Origin: Whitmania pigra
Lineage: Eukaryota; Annelida; Clitellata; Hirudinida; Haemopidae
Assembly: GCA_021613335.1 (NCBI GenBank)
Contig: JAJTWR010000263.1
Location: 2,749,001-2,813,000 of the forward strand
Length of the DNA stretch: 64,000 nucleotides
Direction of reading: 5' to 3'
A program made the position numbers and the translations under genes. The notes below the pieces were generated by a model that saw only the letters and a list, made by a program, of their open reading frames with translations, was not told the origin of the DNA and did not search any database. Below are positions 45,264-58,156 of the stretch, piece after piece. Position 1 is the stretch's first letter; every line of letters starts with the position of its first letter.

Positions 45264-48200
45264 CTGGAAAACAAATTATTGGCTCTTCTTAAAAAATCTT
45301 CTTAAACTTTTAACTCTGAGAGACTTGATGAAATTAAAGTAATTAATTCAAATGACAAGTACAGCTGCACATAAAGTAAAATACAAGCTAACAAAATAGC
45401 AACCAACAAAACAAACCTCGACCAGTTTGCCAAACACCTCTCCTCAAATTCGGTTTTTATAACACTTGACAGCTCTTTCCAACAGAAGTGAGAAATAAAA
45501 AAATGAAAATAAAAAGTCCTCCACAACAATTTTAACAAGGCAAAATAAAAATATTAAACCAATCAACTCTTCATGGAATGTATAAGAAACAGAAATAAAC
45601 AACTGGGTAGCACCTCGAGTTTCAATGGATTTTTAAGGTTAAACATTGGAAAATAATCCTAGCTGATGAAATCTCATGACTAGAAAATATGGCAAATGAT
45701 GAAACTATATAACAACAACATCTGAATCTCAAGTGGCAGGTGTAAGCAATAATCAGGTGTAAGTTGTTTAATAAACTGGCACGAGCGATCATTCGACGCG
45801 AACGTGGTTCTCATAAGTCCCAACTGAAGAGGTGATATTTGAGGAGCATGTCTGTGGCTCCCTGCTTCAACTCCTTGATGATCTTCTGGCTGTGCTTTGG
45901 AAGCTCCCAGTCGGTGGACAAATTAAAAGAAAACGAAGACAACATCCTGGATGCAGGCCATCAAAAAGCAACAAAAAGTGAAAATAATAAATTTAACACA
46001 ATGAACCACATCCAATAAAAACAATCTTGAATTAAGAATGAAACTACCAAAACATAATTCCAAAATGTTTAATCAATTTGACATAAAAATTCATTTTGGT
46101 CAAACAAGTACTTGCATGCTGCCCGACATAAATTTAATTATTTAATAAAGCAATGCTGCCTGACATAAATTTAATTATTTAATAAAGCAATGCTGCCCGA
46201 CATAAATTTAACAACGCTGCATCAGTCCGTTCATTCAGAATAACATGAAACAATTCAGAAAATTAAGCAAGTAAGCAGGTCTGCATACCTGAGTTCACAC
46301 TTGATTTGAACCCAACCAGGGCTCCTTATAAATGACCAGGGGTGATACCACTTCTCGACCACCTCCACACAAGAGCACAATGTCTCGAGCCATAAATGCA
46401 GCACCTGCTCACTACGCATAAATTACAAAGCCACTCAAGAATTTTGTAATGACATTATACTTGAGTTTGTATAACTTTATATTTATTAATACAAATATAT
46501 ATATATATATATAATTATGTTATATTCAAAAAGCTATTGAATGTCTTGTTTGAGTAAACAAATTCATGACATTCTTGAATTTCAAAGTAATGGTCATGCC
46601 TTGGATATCCTTTGGATGAAAGATTTATTTCACAGCATCACTCACTTGAGGCCACAACACATGAGGGATCTGAACTTGACATCCATCTGTGCATGGACGT
46701 TGTCGTGAGTCGCATTCACCGAGTGCACTGCCTGCAATGCATGGCAACTCTTATAACAATCGTCGAAAGATCAAATCGATAGCAACTATGATGGCAAAAA
46801 TGACGAGAACAACACACTCTGTATAGGATTTCCTCAGGGGTGAGAACCTTACCATCTTCATCAAGTCTGAAATAAATGAATAAATCAACTAATTCTTTAA
46901 AAATATTTAAAATAAACCAAAGCAAGTCACCTGAACGTCTTGCAGAGAACAAGTCTCGAGTAAACCGAATCAAAATCCTTCTCGACCTCCTTTGTAGCAG
47001 CCTAAAATGTCAAATGCAAATGAATCCCTTTTCTTGACTCAAATAATCAGAAGTTTAAAGTGGTTGGCACCTCATCAATGAACAACCAGGGATGGCAAGG
47101 ACCTCCAAGAATTGATGGACGTTTCAAGCCATGCTCGAAGACAGCCTTCAGGGCAGGACATAACCTTTAAAAATGGGCAGAATTTTAGAATGAATCTTGT
47201 GCTCATTTCCACACGAACTCTCACACTCCTCTGACGATGTCGGTTATCGTCTCGGTGACTGCATCATCTCCTGCCGAGGAGTAATTCTTGCTCCTCTCAT
47301 CCAACAATTCCACAAACTTCGCAGGAAACCATCCGCGAAGACCGTTCAGCTCCCCGATCCAACAGTGGTCGTCCCTCTGAGAAATTATCTGCATTTTTAA
47401 AAATAATAAATGCTAAATGTGAGAAACAATAATGACAACGCAAGTGAATAAGTTCATAGTAAAAATGTGAAAACATTAAACATAACATCTAACAGTGATG
47501 ATGTCATTTTTCTTGAATCCCAGCTCATCATCATCATGCCTCTCAAAATCCAACAAAGCCTTTGCTCTTTTCCTCCTCTTCCTCGAGACATTCACAAAAT
47601 TTTCAAGGTCTTTTGCGTGCGATTCCATCAAGTAATCAGCTTGGAGACTCTGGAAGGAAATTGATTTAAAATTGCTTTCAGTTGCAAATGGGGAAAAGAA
47701 GTTTGAAATTACAATTTTGCAGTTCTTAGGATCGAGAGATTGGAAGTGCCTGGCAACTTGAAGGATGGCTTCCCTCAGGTCGACGAGGATTTCGGTCTGT
47801 CGAACGTTCTTCGTCTTTTCATTTTCAAAATCATCATCAGCACGCTCTCCCCAAAACATCATCGACAAGACGGACTTGGAGTGCTTCAAGTGTCTCTTAT
47901 TCAGTTGCTAAGTTGGACGGAAGAAGCATTAAAACATCAATGTTTAGCAGGTTTTGCATAAACTACTATTTATTGTACTATTTATCTATTTAATATTAAT
48001 TTATTATGTTGTTGTAATATTTCGTGCAAACATTTAGAAATTTGTTCACAGATTTAAATCATGCAACTAACGGATAAGGCTAAGCATGGTAATGGCTTCA
48101 TTTAATTTGAAATTCAACATAACGATAAGATGATAACTTATCGGATAAGCTCACGACGAGAATGTCAAACTGACTTGTTTTGGAAGATTTTTGGAGATTC

Positions 48201-51058
48201 TGGGTTGATGAGGCAGCCCTGGTCTGCCATTAGGTAAGCAAGGTGCTTCCTCCTCTGTGCATCGACACAAACATCGGTTAATGAACCAAATGACTTGAAG
48301 GCCACCTAGGAACATCAAGTTTAATAATAGTCATTTGTATCTCATTACATCATATTCGGTTCTAATTTGTCACATGAATTGAAAATTTAGTTGCGGGTAA
48401 ATAAAAATGTTTTGGTTGATTTAAAATTTCTTTTTATTTCAAATAAAAACCTCAATGAGTTCATCAACATCCTGAACATCTCCAGGAATGTCCGACAAAA
48501 CGTTGAAGATTTGAGCCGAGTTTTCAAGTTTTAGGATATCCTTCTCCTTGAGAATATTTTTAAACCTCTCATCAAAATTGTTTGAAATGAAGTAGCAAAT
48601 TATTAAATGGAAAGTTTTTAAATGGAAATAATTTAAAGACGGAACAACAAACTCTGAGCTTGAGAGTTGCCAAAGTGATGAGGAAGAGGACAATGGATCC
48701 CTCGTAGAAAAGAACGTCCCAGATTTTTAGGAGGACTCTTGTGTGAACAACGCTCGCAAATATTGTCAGAAACCAGTGCAAGGTTATCAGGGAGAGTTCT
48801 GCATTTCAAATGAAGTTTAATTGATTCACAATAATCCTCTTCAAAAAATAATAAGTAAAGATTTCGTTGCATAAATATGAAACAAATTGATACATAAAAT
48901 GTTGTAACCGATGTCATGCTCCTTCAGCTTGTTGTCAATTTCCGGAAGATAGGTCACCACCAATTGTCTCAAAACACGTTGATCCGCCTGACGAACAAGC
49001 ACGTGGCATGATATTACACGTCAATGTGGAGATCAATTATCATAAATAAACGTGCACGAATATCAATTACAACTGGAAAGCCATGCAGCTCCAGTGAAAT
49101 ATTAAAAACAGCTACGTGATGTTACTTTAAAAGTCTCGGTCAACAAAACAACAACATCAGCCCATCGAAGGTTCAACGAATAAGCTCTTGTTACCTGAAC
49201 ACCGAGGAGCGTGTTGGAGTAATAAGAAGCAGGTAGGATATCCTCAATTATGGTGCACATCATCCAGAAAGCATCCTCCTCCTCCATAAACAGTAGCAGG
49301 GAAGCTGTAATCTGAACAAATAAATCTGATCTTTAAATATTCTGCATTTTTGTTGTATATTTAAAAACATCACTAATTACCAAAAGATTGAAATTACAAT
49401 AAGAATGAATTTTCAAAATTCAAAGCAAGTGCCTAAAGGAAATGTCATCAATGAGAAATGACAATCAATTTTTTTATTTGCTCATCCAAGATTGAGTACG
49501 AACCATGCCAGTGCCTTGGCAGTAACCGATGTCGGGGAAGAGCCATGCTATAGCTCTCAAAACCCTCCTCAGCCTTGGAATCCCTGTGCTGTTTATGTTG
49601 CAGAAGCAGGCATTGCTAGGCATGGTCCTCAATAAATCCTGTAACATGTAATTCATGATTGTGACATCTATGAGAAACATCTCATTATAATAATAAATGT
49701 CATCTCATTTGACAGGTACTCAATAAGTCGACCAACCTTTTCGATTTGTTTGGATGTCATGAGGTGATCATTGGAGCTTGCCTTGACAATCATTTTGTAG
49801 TTGGTCTCCGATTTCATTTTCTTCTCCATGGAACCAGAGGTCCTCATCCAAATCTGGGGACGAATTGAGTGGGGAATTCCCTGTCTGATCATCAACTTCA
49901 GCTTTTCTGAAGTTGGAAGTCTGTGGTCGATCTTCAAAAGTAAGGAAAGCCAAAATAACATGACAGTAATTATTAATATTATCACAAGTTAATGATTCTT
50001 CAATTTACAACTTAAAGTGAACCTGACTTATGCTTATCTACCATTTTATGACTTAACTATCATATATTTAGATATTCAGGGCTTATTGAAAACAAACAAA
50101 ATAATGGACTTTAATTTTATCCCTTAATTCCACAATAAAAAATTTTCAAAATTAAATACAGATATCTTTCATACATTATTCCAAGTCAGATCCCCTATAC
50201 TGTTGTTATGTGAAAACTCCAAGTAGGCAATCCACTTCAGCCTGTGCTGAGGGTCTTCAATAAATCTTTGGCTCAACAATTTATTTGAATTCTCTTCTGG
50301 TCCATCTAAAAATGAAATGTCGCATTTGTAAAACTTTAATGAACTTTAGAACCAGGACAGACAGACCTTCCTCTTCAACTTTGAAACCAAATTCATCAAA
50401 TCTGTAATCCAGCCATTCATCACTGTCACCATCATGCTGAAAAATCAATGGTAATGAATGTAAAAAAGCATTCAGAAGATTGAAAAAATTATAAAAATAA
50501 GATGATTCCTAACTTGGAGACGGAACAAAATATCCTGCGGCCACATGGAAGGTGTCAAACCAGAAAACGGTCCTCCAGGAAATGGATTAACTCCATGTTG
50601 TGGGATAGCTGATGTTATTGTGAGCCCATCATCAGAGCCACTCATCATATTCCCATCATCCTCATCATCAAATAGTGTCTCAACTGAAATTTGGAAGTTA
50701 AATACCTCTCAGAATAACTTATTATTTTAAACAAATTGCAATTATGTCCACCCAATGGTAAATCAATCACCAATTTAGAAATGTTTAAGAAATGCAGAGC
50801 AGAAAACTTGTTTTTTTACTGCTTAGATGCACTTAGTGCTAAAGCGTTATGTACTGGACGAGAATTAACGACAATTTGATTTATGTTTGCAGCACGTACG
50901 CCCAAAATAAACAAAGTAATTATTAAAAATGATCACCAATTTCTATGAAAACATATGATGGACATAAGACCATAAAAATAATTTTAGCTACCTTTCACTT
51001 TTTTTGAGCTATATCCCGCTGGATGACCGAAACCTAGCATTGCCTTTGCAAAATCCAT
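45131..51058 (-). CDS. SGSM3: Small G protein signalling modulator 3 (TBC-SH3-RUN RabGAP)
   Basis: A Rab GTPase-activating and RAP/RAB-interacting cytoplasmic protein. About 20 exons, ATG at 51058 ([20 protein letters not shown]); about 800 residues. Exons run 51058-50992, 50683-50514, 50436-50367, 50305-50175, 49931-49737, 49638-49504, 49311-49195, 48987-48909, 48798-48653, 48546-48451, 48305-48175, 47907-47713, 47649-47494, 47389-47225, 47164-47070, 47001-46931, 46866-46820, 46731-46646, 46411-46289, then one of two last exons. TBC domain: [33 protein letters not shown]; then [12 protein letters not shown] with the catalytic glutamine of the YCQGTGM box. The arginine-finger motif IxxDxxR is not strict here, as in SGSM3. 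SH3 starts [20 protein letters not shown] and ends [39 protein letters not shown] to [12 protein letters not shown]. The order matches vertebrate SGSM3 throughout. Confidence 0.95.
45811..45946 (-). CDS. SGSM3: SGSM3 terminal exon, proximal copy
   Basis: Acceptor CATCCAG, same phase, encodes [16 protein letters not shown], then [19 protein letters not shown] and TGA. It is a full-length, undamaged duplicate of the distal exon with its own stop, so use of the two must be mutually exclusive. Each would give a different end to the RUN region. Confidence 0.85.
46116..46212 (+). repeat. Tandem repeat, 37-bp unit, about 2.6 copies
   Basis: Unit ATGCTGCCCGACATAAATTT plus AATTATTTAATAAAGCA, nearly identical copies starting at 46116, 46153 and 46190, in the SGSM3 intron between exon 19 and the proximal last exon. 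Confidence 0.85.
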
Positions 51059-51957
51059 GTTTTGTGAAAGTTCAAGCAAAATATTCGAGAGCTAAACAGA
51101 AGTCTCCATCGTCAATGATCAACAATAACACCCACACAAGCAATAAAGACCGTAGATGAGCATTTCATTCATTTGTACTCTTTTGACATATTTACTACGA
51201 CTTACTAAGTAAATAAATAATTTGCAAGATTAATCATCAAAACTATTCTAAACTATTTTATAAAATAATAAAACTTATTGTTTAACATTTTTAAACGAAA
51301 GTCAATGTCGTCTGCTAGCTAATAAACCTGAAAGACCAAATACTTTTACCTCTGGAAATGAATACTTCTAGCTTAATAATTTAATAAAATAATGTTTTGT
51401 AAATTAAAGTTTATAAAATCATTTCTATCGCCAACCTAATCAGCACAAAACATATCATAAAGCACAATATCCATTTTTTCATATTTTCGTAAAGAATTTT
51501 TAGCAGTTGAGTACGACTATGATTTCTTAAGAGACCACGACTAGGCTATCCTTCCAGCTTTAGCTATCTGAAAGCCCATATCTATGTAAAGGCATAATTG
51601 TTTTCTAACAGATAAAAATCGATCATTTACATAACACGTGGCGCCAAATTGAAAATTTTGAGTGGAGGAGGGGGATGAAAAATTATGAAAACTGGATACA
51701 AAATTGATAATAATTGTTAACATTTTTAATCGGTTAAAATTTCTTCAATTGATTAATCGATATTTTTTTAGATTTTTTTAAAATGTTAATAGTCCTCTTT
51801 TTGGTTACAATCTTCACCTTCCCCAAAATCATTATTATTTAGTTACAACGTGAACAACAACAGCAATTACCAAAAAACAAGATGTGGAAGCAAGCACTTT
51901 GTTTACAAGCTAAATATGAAGTAGACGTAAAATAAACGCAAGCTGTATGCTCTTGGC

Positions 51958-52311
51958 AAAGTAGTAGATTGTGACAAAGTTCGCTATGTTCAATGCAGTA
52001 GACAATTTGCAAATACATCTCTAACGTATCATCTTTGGCACATCCTCTCTAATAACAAAGTGTTGCAGACATCGACAAGCAGAAGAGTTCTGAAGAACGA
52101 TCAACAGAATTTCTTGTCATTTCAGTCAAGCTTGCGTGCAACAAACTCTCCGCAGACTGTTAAAGATGATGGATTGCAGAGAGTGCTACAGCTCTTCAAA
52201 ACCAATGCCTATAACTTGTCAAGTCAACGCATAATGGACACTGATTGCAGGAAAGTCATTTCAACTTTTTCTTACAGGGCAAACTCTCGCACAACTTCAG
52301 GAGACTGGTAA
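51958..52311 (+). pseudogene. Possible BED-finger remnant of a hAT element
   Basis: A continuous frame encodes VRYVQCSRQFANTSLTYHLW, with the C..YHLWH spacing of a BED finger but the first cysteine replaced by tyrosine. It is followed by 80 unrecognised residues to a stop at 52309-52311. No terminal repeats or exon signals were found. It could equally be a chance frame. Confidence 0.3.
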
Positions 52312-53849
52312 AACATGAGGAGATACATTTTTTTATTGTCTAGTCTAAAATAAGGGTGGGCTAAAGTAAAAAGAGGGTAAGAGATTCTAAAGTAAGACAG
52401 TTGCCCTCCCAAAATCAGTCCTTGACTGAATGCCATGATGTACAAAGAAAAGTTAGAGCATAAGAAAGTTGCAGAAAGTATTCACAGCATGCCTACTGGC
52501 CTTCTACAGAGTGACTGATTATATTATTTAACAGTGTTATTATTGTTTATAATTAAACAGTTTTGTTCTCAAAGTTTTCAAACAAATAAATAAATTTGCA
52601 ACATGTTTGTGTGACACACTTGATTGTTTTAGTTAAGGTCAGAAGATTTTGTGTAGCACGTACTGACTAATGCAGATTTGCAACACAACCAGCTAAAACT
52701 ATCATATATAGATGGTTAGAATATATGTGTGTTATAATTAATCGAATTGATTAAATTGATTAAAACAATTTCAGATTAATCGATCAAGACAATTTTAATC
52801 TAAAGTAGGATTAAAATATAACAATTTTAATAGCCCTACTTCACTTTAATAAGTGCAAAAATGTTGGGACATGATCCTCCGAGCTCCTCATACCGCCAAA
52901 CCCATCTTACCATCCTCAACCCTTGCTGACCTTCAATTCTTTGCATTTTCTATTTGTGGGGGAAAGTGGGGTAAAGCGGGTAAGAAAAAATTTGTTTCAC
53001 AATGTGTGCAGATTTAATCAGCGTTGTGGAAAACTATTTAGTTAATAGAACAGGGTCGGTTCTTTTTATTATGCAACTTGTTTGAAGTAATAGATTGAAA
53101 ACTAGCTCTTAGCGTTCTAGACCGTTTTAACCTTTCAGTAGGATAAAATGCTACTTAGGATGACACTTATTTTAACTGACTTTACTCACTTGCTTATGAG
53201 TCGAAACAGCAAAAATTTATTGTTTCATTAACTAAATTTCTTTAAAAAAAACACAGCATTGTTGAAATAACAAGTACACATAACATTAAAGGGAAAGAAC
53301 GCGATATTTTAAGATCTTGAACGTTTTTGTATTAACTTTTAATTAAATATATTAAACATAAAACAGGTGTTCTTAATAGGTGTTTCCAATAGCTGAAAAC
53401 AAAAGGTTCAAGAGTTCGCCAGTTTGAATATTCAGTGCAGGCATACGTTGTCTGGATCACTAGGTAGCCCATTTTACCCGCTAACAGGGCACCGCGGATG
53501 CAACTAATAATTACGGCAATCTTCTGTATTTTGACCCTTTAAATGTTCGTCACTTACAGTTCAAGAGTATAACACACATTAACATTTTGCTAATTTCAAA
53601 CAAGTAACTACGAGCGCAGTGAAGAAATAGCCAGAGCGGTTAATTTTAGCGACTTGCCTGTAACGACGATTTCGACAAAAAAAAACACGTAAACAAATTT
53701 AATTTTCGAGTCAACTATTATTTATTTTCACGACCGATCATCATTCCATTATTCGTGCAAAGTTGGTTTCATGTTGTTCGATTTTTATAGTGTGTTTAAT
53801 GACTGCCCATTTTCTCCTATTTATCTCGAGTCTCGCTTTTAGAAACACG

Positions 53850-54050
53850 GACGTCATTTCAGAATTTTCCAAAGCGGGCATAACCTTGCACAGCTTGAGA
53901 AGATGACCTGTTTTTGCATCTAGCCAAAATTCTGGAGGAGAGGGGGGGAGAAGGGGAAATCCTTCCAAAATGTCAGGAGATGACCTTTTTTGGGTCTGGT
54001 CAAAAGCCAGGAAAATGTTGCCCCCCTCTCCCCCCAAATTACGTCCTTAC
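53850..54050 (+). repeat. Interspersed repeat fragment (related to 39420-39550)
   Basis: Contains TTTTCCAAAGCGGGCATAACC and CTAGCCAAAATTCTGG, matching the fragment next to the RACK1 pseudogene, then purine- and pyrimidine-rich tracts. Confidence 0.45.
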
Positions 54051-54704
54051 TTAAAAATATTAAATTAACGTCAGAATTCTTTATTTAGCATGGTTTTTGA
54101 CTAAAACATAGGATACCAGATTTCAATTTAAAACGGGAAATTTTACGCTTAATTAAACTAGAAACATGTATCTTGAAAGATGGCCTATATAAATATTTTC
54201 TCGCTTTCAATTAATAAAAATCTATAGGATATGGTCAGAAAATCCTAGGGGGCAACGACCCTGCGGTGCCATTTTTGTAAATAATTGAATTATGCCAGTC
54301 TAATTATAAAAATTCGTCAGAAGTTAAACCAATAACACTGATGTACGTTTTCTTCTGTTCCTAGATTAATATTATAAATGAAAATCAAGCAGAGGCTTTT
54401 TTGTAAACAGTTCTGCCGACAGAAATTATGGGCCTTTAGCCACGATTCCCTAGGCGCAATATCCGCGTCCCTTATGTTGCATAGTCACTGTGGTGATGGA
54501 AAATCAAATTAAAATATGGGAGAGTTTAAGATTTTAGAAATGAGCCCAGTTGATGTCAGTTAATTTGATTAAAAATTTGAAATTAATTTAATGAAAATGT
54601 TTTCGTTCATATAACTCCACACTTAAGTTCAATTACTTTCAATTTGAAAAATTGTTTGTTAATTATTGTTTAACAATTTTGACAACGCATTGATAACTTT
54701 TTTT

Positions 54705-57700
54705 TCAAAACATGTTATTCAAGTGCAAACTGTTTATGATAAAGAAAAGTCTTTCTTCAGTTGCCTGTTATTAAAATTTAATGGCTGTTTAGAAATATAA
54801 CTCATGTGTGGATATATGTAGACAATAAGTATCACAACGATTAATTGATGAAAAATATCACTTACTTTATTAATCTCTTCCCCACGCATCAACATCATCA
54901 GTTCTTTCATTGCATTCTTATGCCGTCGATCATAAAGTAGGAAGGGACTGATTGAGAAATTGTTTAAAAATAATCATGGATTTATTGTAAAGAATAAATT
55001 TAATAAAATATATCGAATATCAATTTTATTAATATTTAATTTTGCATTTGTTTGTGTCTCACCATTTTTGAAAAAGAAATTGATGGCACCATAACATAAT
55101 TCCTCGCTTTGATGGGTTTTTGAGAATAGCATTGAGATACGACCTTGCTGTTTCATTACTTCTGAATAATCCATTATCAAATCCTTGTAGGCCTCCGCTC
55201 GACTGAAAGAATCGTGTTATCACCTCCAGATTTCAAGTTGTTTTTCATTCTTAACTTTCCTCAACCTACCTCCATAAGTTCCTCAGTCCTTTGTACTACG
55301 TCATTTAAAATTATGCATATTTTCATACATCTAATTAAGTCGTCAAGTATCAAATATTTCTCTATCGTAAAATCCGGCTGATCGGACTGACCAGCTCCAT
55401 TGTCACAGTTTTGTAATTCTGGAAATTCTTTCGATTCTGAATCGACACCAAGCAACTTTTTGAGATTGATCGGAATTTCAGGAGTATACGAATCAAATCG
55501 GTCATTTAACCAACCGATTCGATATTCGTTCCGTGGCAAAACCTTAAAGGAAAGGTTTTAGCAATACGTAATAAGCGAATGAATACACATTATAAGTTTT
55601 TTATAGATTAAAAAAAGTTTTCATCTTAAAAATAAACATACCCTCATTCCATTTTCGAATAACGAATCAAGTAAATCGAAAAATTGTTTCATAACAAAGT
55701 TTAGGGTCCTAACATAATTGCCGGTTGTCATTTCCATATCGTAGTACTCCCTCCACTTAAAACATCCTTTAATAAAGTTACGCATTCGATCGCTTTTCTC
55801 GTTTTCAGATTTTGCCGATTGAAAGTAATGGATTATAAAGTCAAGTAAGTCTACCGTGGGAACGCTACTTAAATCTATATGAAATAATGTTCCCAAAAAA
55901 TGGCAAATGTATCCGATGTCTTGCGGCATCTTGAAAATAAAATTATTAATATTATTATTATATTTGCGGGTATGCTGGCTTTTAAAAGTATCATTTCATC
56001 ATATAACAAATACAGAATTAAATCATTTAAATGTTGAATAGTCGAATCTCACTAGGCGGTTATTAAAATAAGTCACTAATGGGTTCAATCAAATGAACTC
56101 CCACCAAAGTATCCCAAAATATTTTGAAAAAATTCTACTGAAATTTTTCAAAAACTTCACAATTTCTGAGCCATATTCCTCAAAAACAGTAAATCACAAA
56201 AAATTCAATTTTCATATCATTGCTCTCTCATTTCCAGCATTAGTTACGATACGTGTGGCCAATTTTAGAAAAAATAAAAATTCGAAAAATAGGGTGACCA
56301 TGTACAAATAGCAGTATATTCTATAGTATCGGTTATATCTAACCAATAATTTGTATTTCCCCTTATACAAACCACTGTTTGTTGTGTCAAATTAAATTTT
56401 TTTTAAAATGCTTTTGTGAGAAAATTTTCCACAATTGATTGAGTTCATTTAATCTAACCCTAATTACTTGTAATTATGATTCAATTAAATCTTCACTATG
56501 TTATCACATCCAATATTATAAATGAAATGTAACCGTGTAAATCTCCACTTCTAAGTTCGTACGGTATTCTAAATCTGTGTATATTTTGCTATATAAGTCC
56601 ATTATAGCAATTGCTGTATTATAAATGTTTAAAAATGAATGTGTGTAATTTAAATAATTATTTAGAATAACATTGATAAACCATACGAAAGGCAGAAATA
56701 TAATTTCCAATTACATAAATAAATTTATGAAGCTTAAGAATTATTAATCGTACAGGCCTAACAATAAGACAACAATGCTTATGGAATTTATGAACTTCTG
56801 CCTTACATTGTAACTTTATCCATGTCGTTATTCTGCGCTCATCTGAGTCTCTTGCTTGGGGAATTTTCGCGAAATACTGTACCCACAAAATAATTTCACA
56901 CACATCTAAAGAAAAATTACTTCAATACTTCAAATTTTTGCAGTTAACTGAGCAACCTTTAATTAATGTATGTCAATACCAGGCAATTCTACACCATTCG
57001 CATAGGATCTTTGTTTCTCTAATGTGATTTTTAACAATTTCAAGGCTTTGCACACTTTGACAACGCTTCGTGATGAAATTAAAACATACACGGTTCTGTT
57101 TAAAGTCATAAATTATAGGATTAAAACTATACTGAGCTATGGAATAATTTCTTACCCAAACAAATAACGCCCTGCAATACAATAATCTAAAATGTTTTCG
57201 ACGTTCAAGAATCGGAGGTATGTCAAGTCCAAAATTTGTAACGTTCTTTTTCTCTGGCACTTTTGAAAATATAGTAATTTGTGTTGACATTTCAAAGCAT
57301 TAATAAAATTTATGATGAGAATGGTTGAGAGGAAATACACTTACAGCATGGGCGTACAATTGATCGTACTTGTTAAAAAACATTGGTGCTATAAATTCAA
57401 CCGTTATTTGGTGAGATTCGCCTGTTTGTAAAGAAAATGGCTCAATTTGAAATCACATAAGTAAAAAGTAAAGGAATAGCACTAAGGGATAATTAGCATG
57501 ACTGAAATCTTTGATACTTACGATGTAGACCTATTACGTGTTCATCAACGTCTTTGTCATCAACTTTATACAGTAGATCATTTATTTCTGACAGAGTCGG
57601 GTCAGACAATTTTGGCAAATAACGACTAAAATGTTAAAAAAATTATGCAAGTTTATTAAGAAAATGATCATTAGATGATCAAACCACTAACAATAAAAAA

Positions 57701-58156
57701 GCAATAGGTCGTAAATAAAAATTCTTGATATAATTAATAATTCTGCAGCAAAGAACTTGATTATGATACTGACGACAATTCGATAAAGACGATTTAATTT
57801 TAGGGTAAGTAGATGATGACATTATAAATGTTGTCCTTAGCATAATGCTAAACAAGCACGAACTTTACCATTATTGATGCTTCGACAAATTCATCCAATG
57901 CCTTCTTATCTGGAGTTAAATTCTAAATAATTGGTTTTCATATTAAAGTTTATCATTCTAAATTTATCTGGCCATTTGCCTACCATAACCTTACCTTATA
58001 GTGTATAGAAGAAAGCTTGTTTTCTAACATTTTCGCTTCTTTAAAACAATGTCGAGAATATAAAGTAAAAACCGTATTTTTTATAAAAACAGCTAGCAGT
58101 TAAAATTATCACTTGCCTTTATAAAAATCACTATTGCTATCATGACCTTCATACAT
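54705..58156 (-). CDS. Unrecognised helical protein, paralogue B (no acidic tail)
   Basis: Same family and exon series as 35163-38429, same strand. Exons: 58156-58117 (MYEGHDSNSDFYK, with a GC donor GGCAAGT), 58038-57995, 57922-57869, 57625-57522, 57421-57345, about 57300-57165, about 57145-57000, about 56908-56750, 55929-55642, 55542-55270, 55204-55066, 54947-54866, 54764-54705. One small exon between 57869 and 57625 was not resolved. Matching landmarks: RYLPKLSDPTLSEINDLLYK; IVKNHIRETK; LDFIIHYFQSAKSENEK; KCPFLLYDRRHKNAMKEL. The last exon, ATEERLFFIINSLHLNNMF and stop, aligns with VAEEALYYITSECCDN of copy A but ends where A begins its acidic tail. The exon 55204-55066 must be read in the frame giving GFDNGLFRSNETARSYLNAI. 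Function unknown; probably about 600 residues, cytoplasmic. Confidence 0.6.

Larger units (their letters stand above)
51059..54704. other. Intergenic between SGSM3 and paralogue B
   Basis: Holds the SGSM3 promoter at its left end, a BED-finger-like remnant at 51958-52311 and repeat debris at about 53850-54050. No gene is supported. G- and C-rich tracts (GGGGGAGAAGGGGAAA, CCCCCCTCTCCCCCC) at 53940-54050 mark a repeat fragment. Confidence 0.45.

Noticed and set aside
53741..54037. 98-residue minus-strand frame
   Set aside because: Falls in an interspersed repeat fragment; the Pro/Ser-rich start comes from a G-rich tract.
35163..58156. Giant deubiquitinase (USP9X/USP24 type) as a firm call for the paralogue pair
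   Set aside because: Only a vague resemblance of one block; no Cys or His protease box in either gene and the proteins are far too short.
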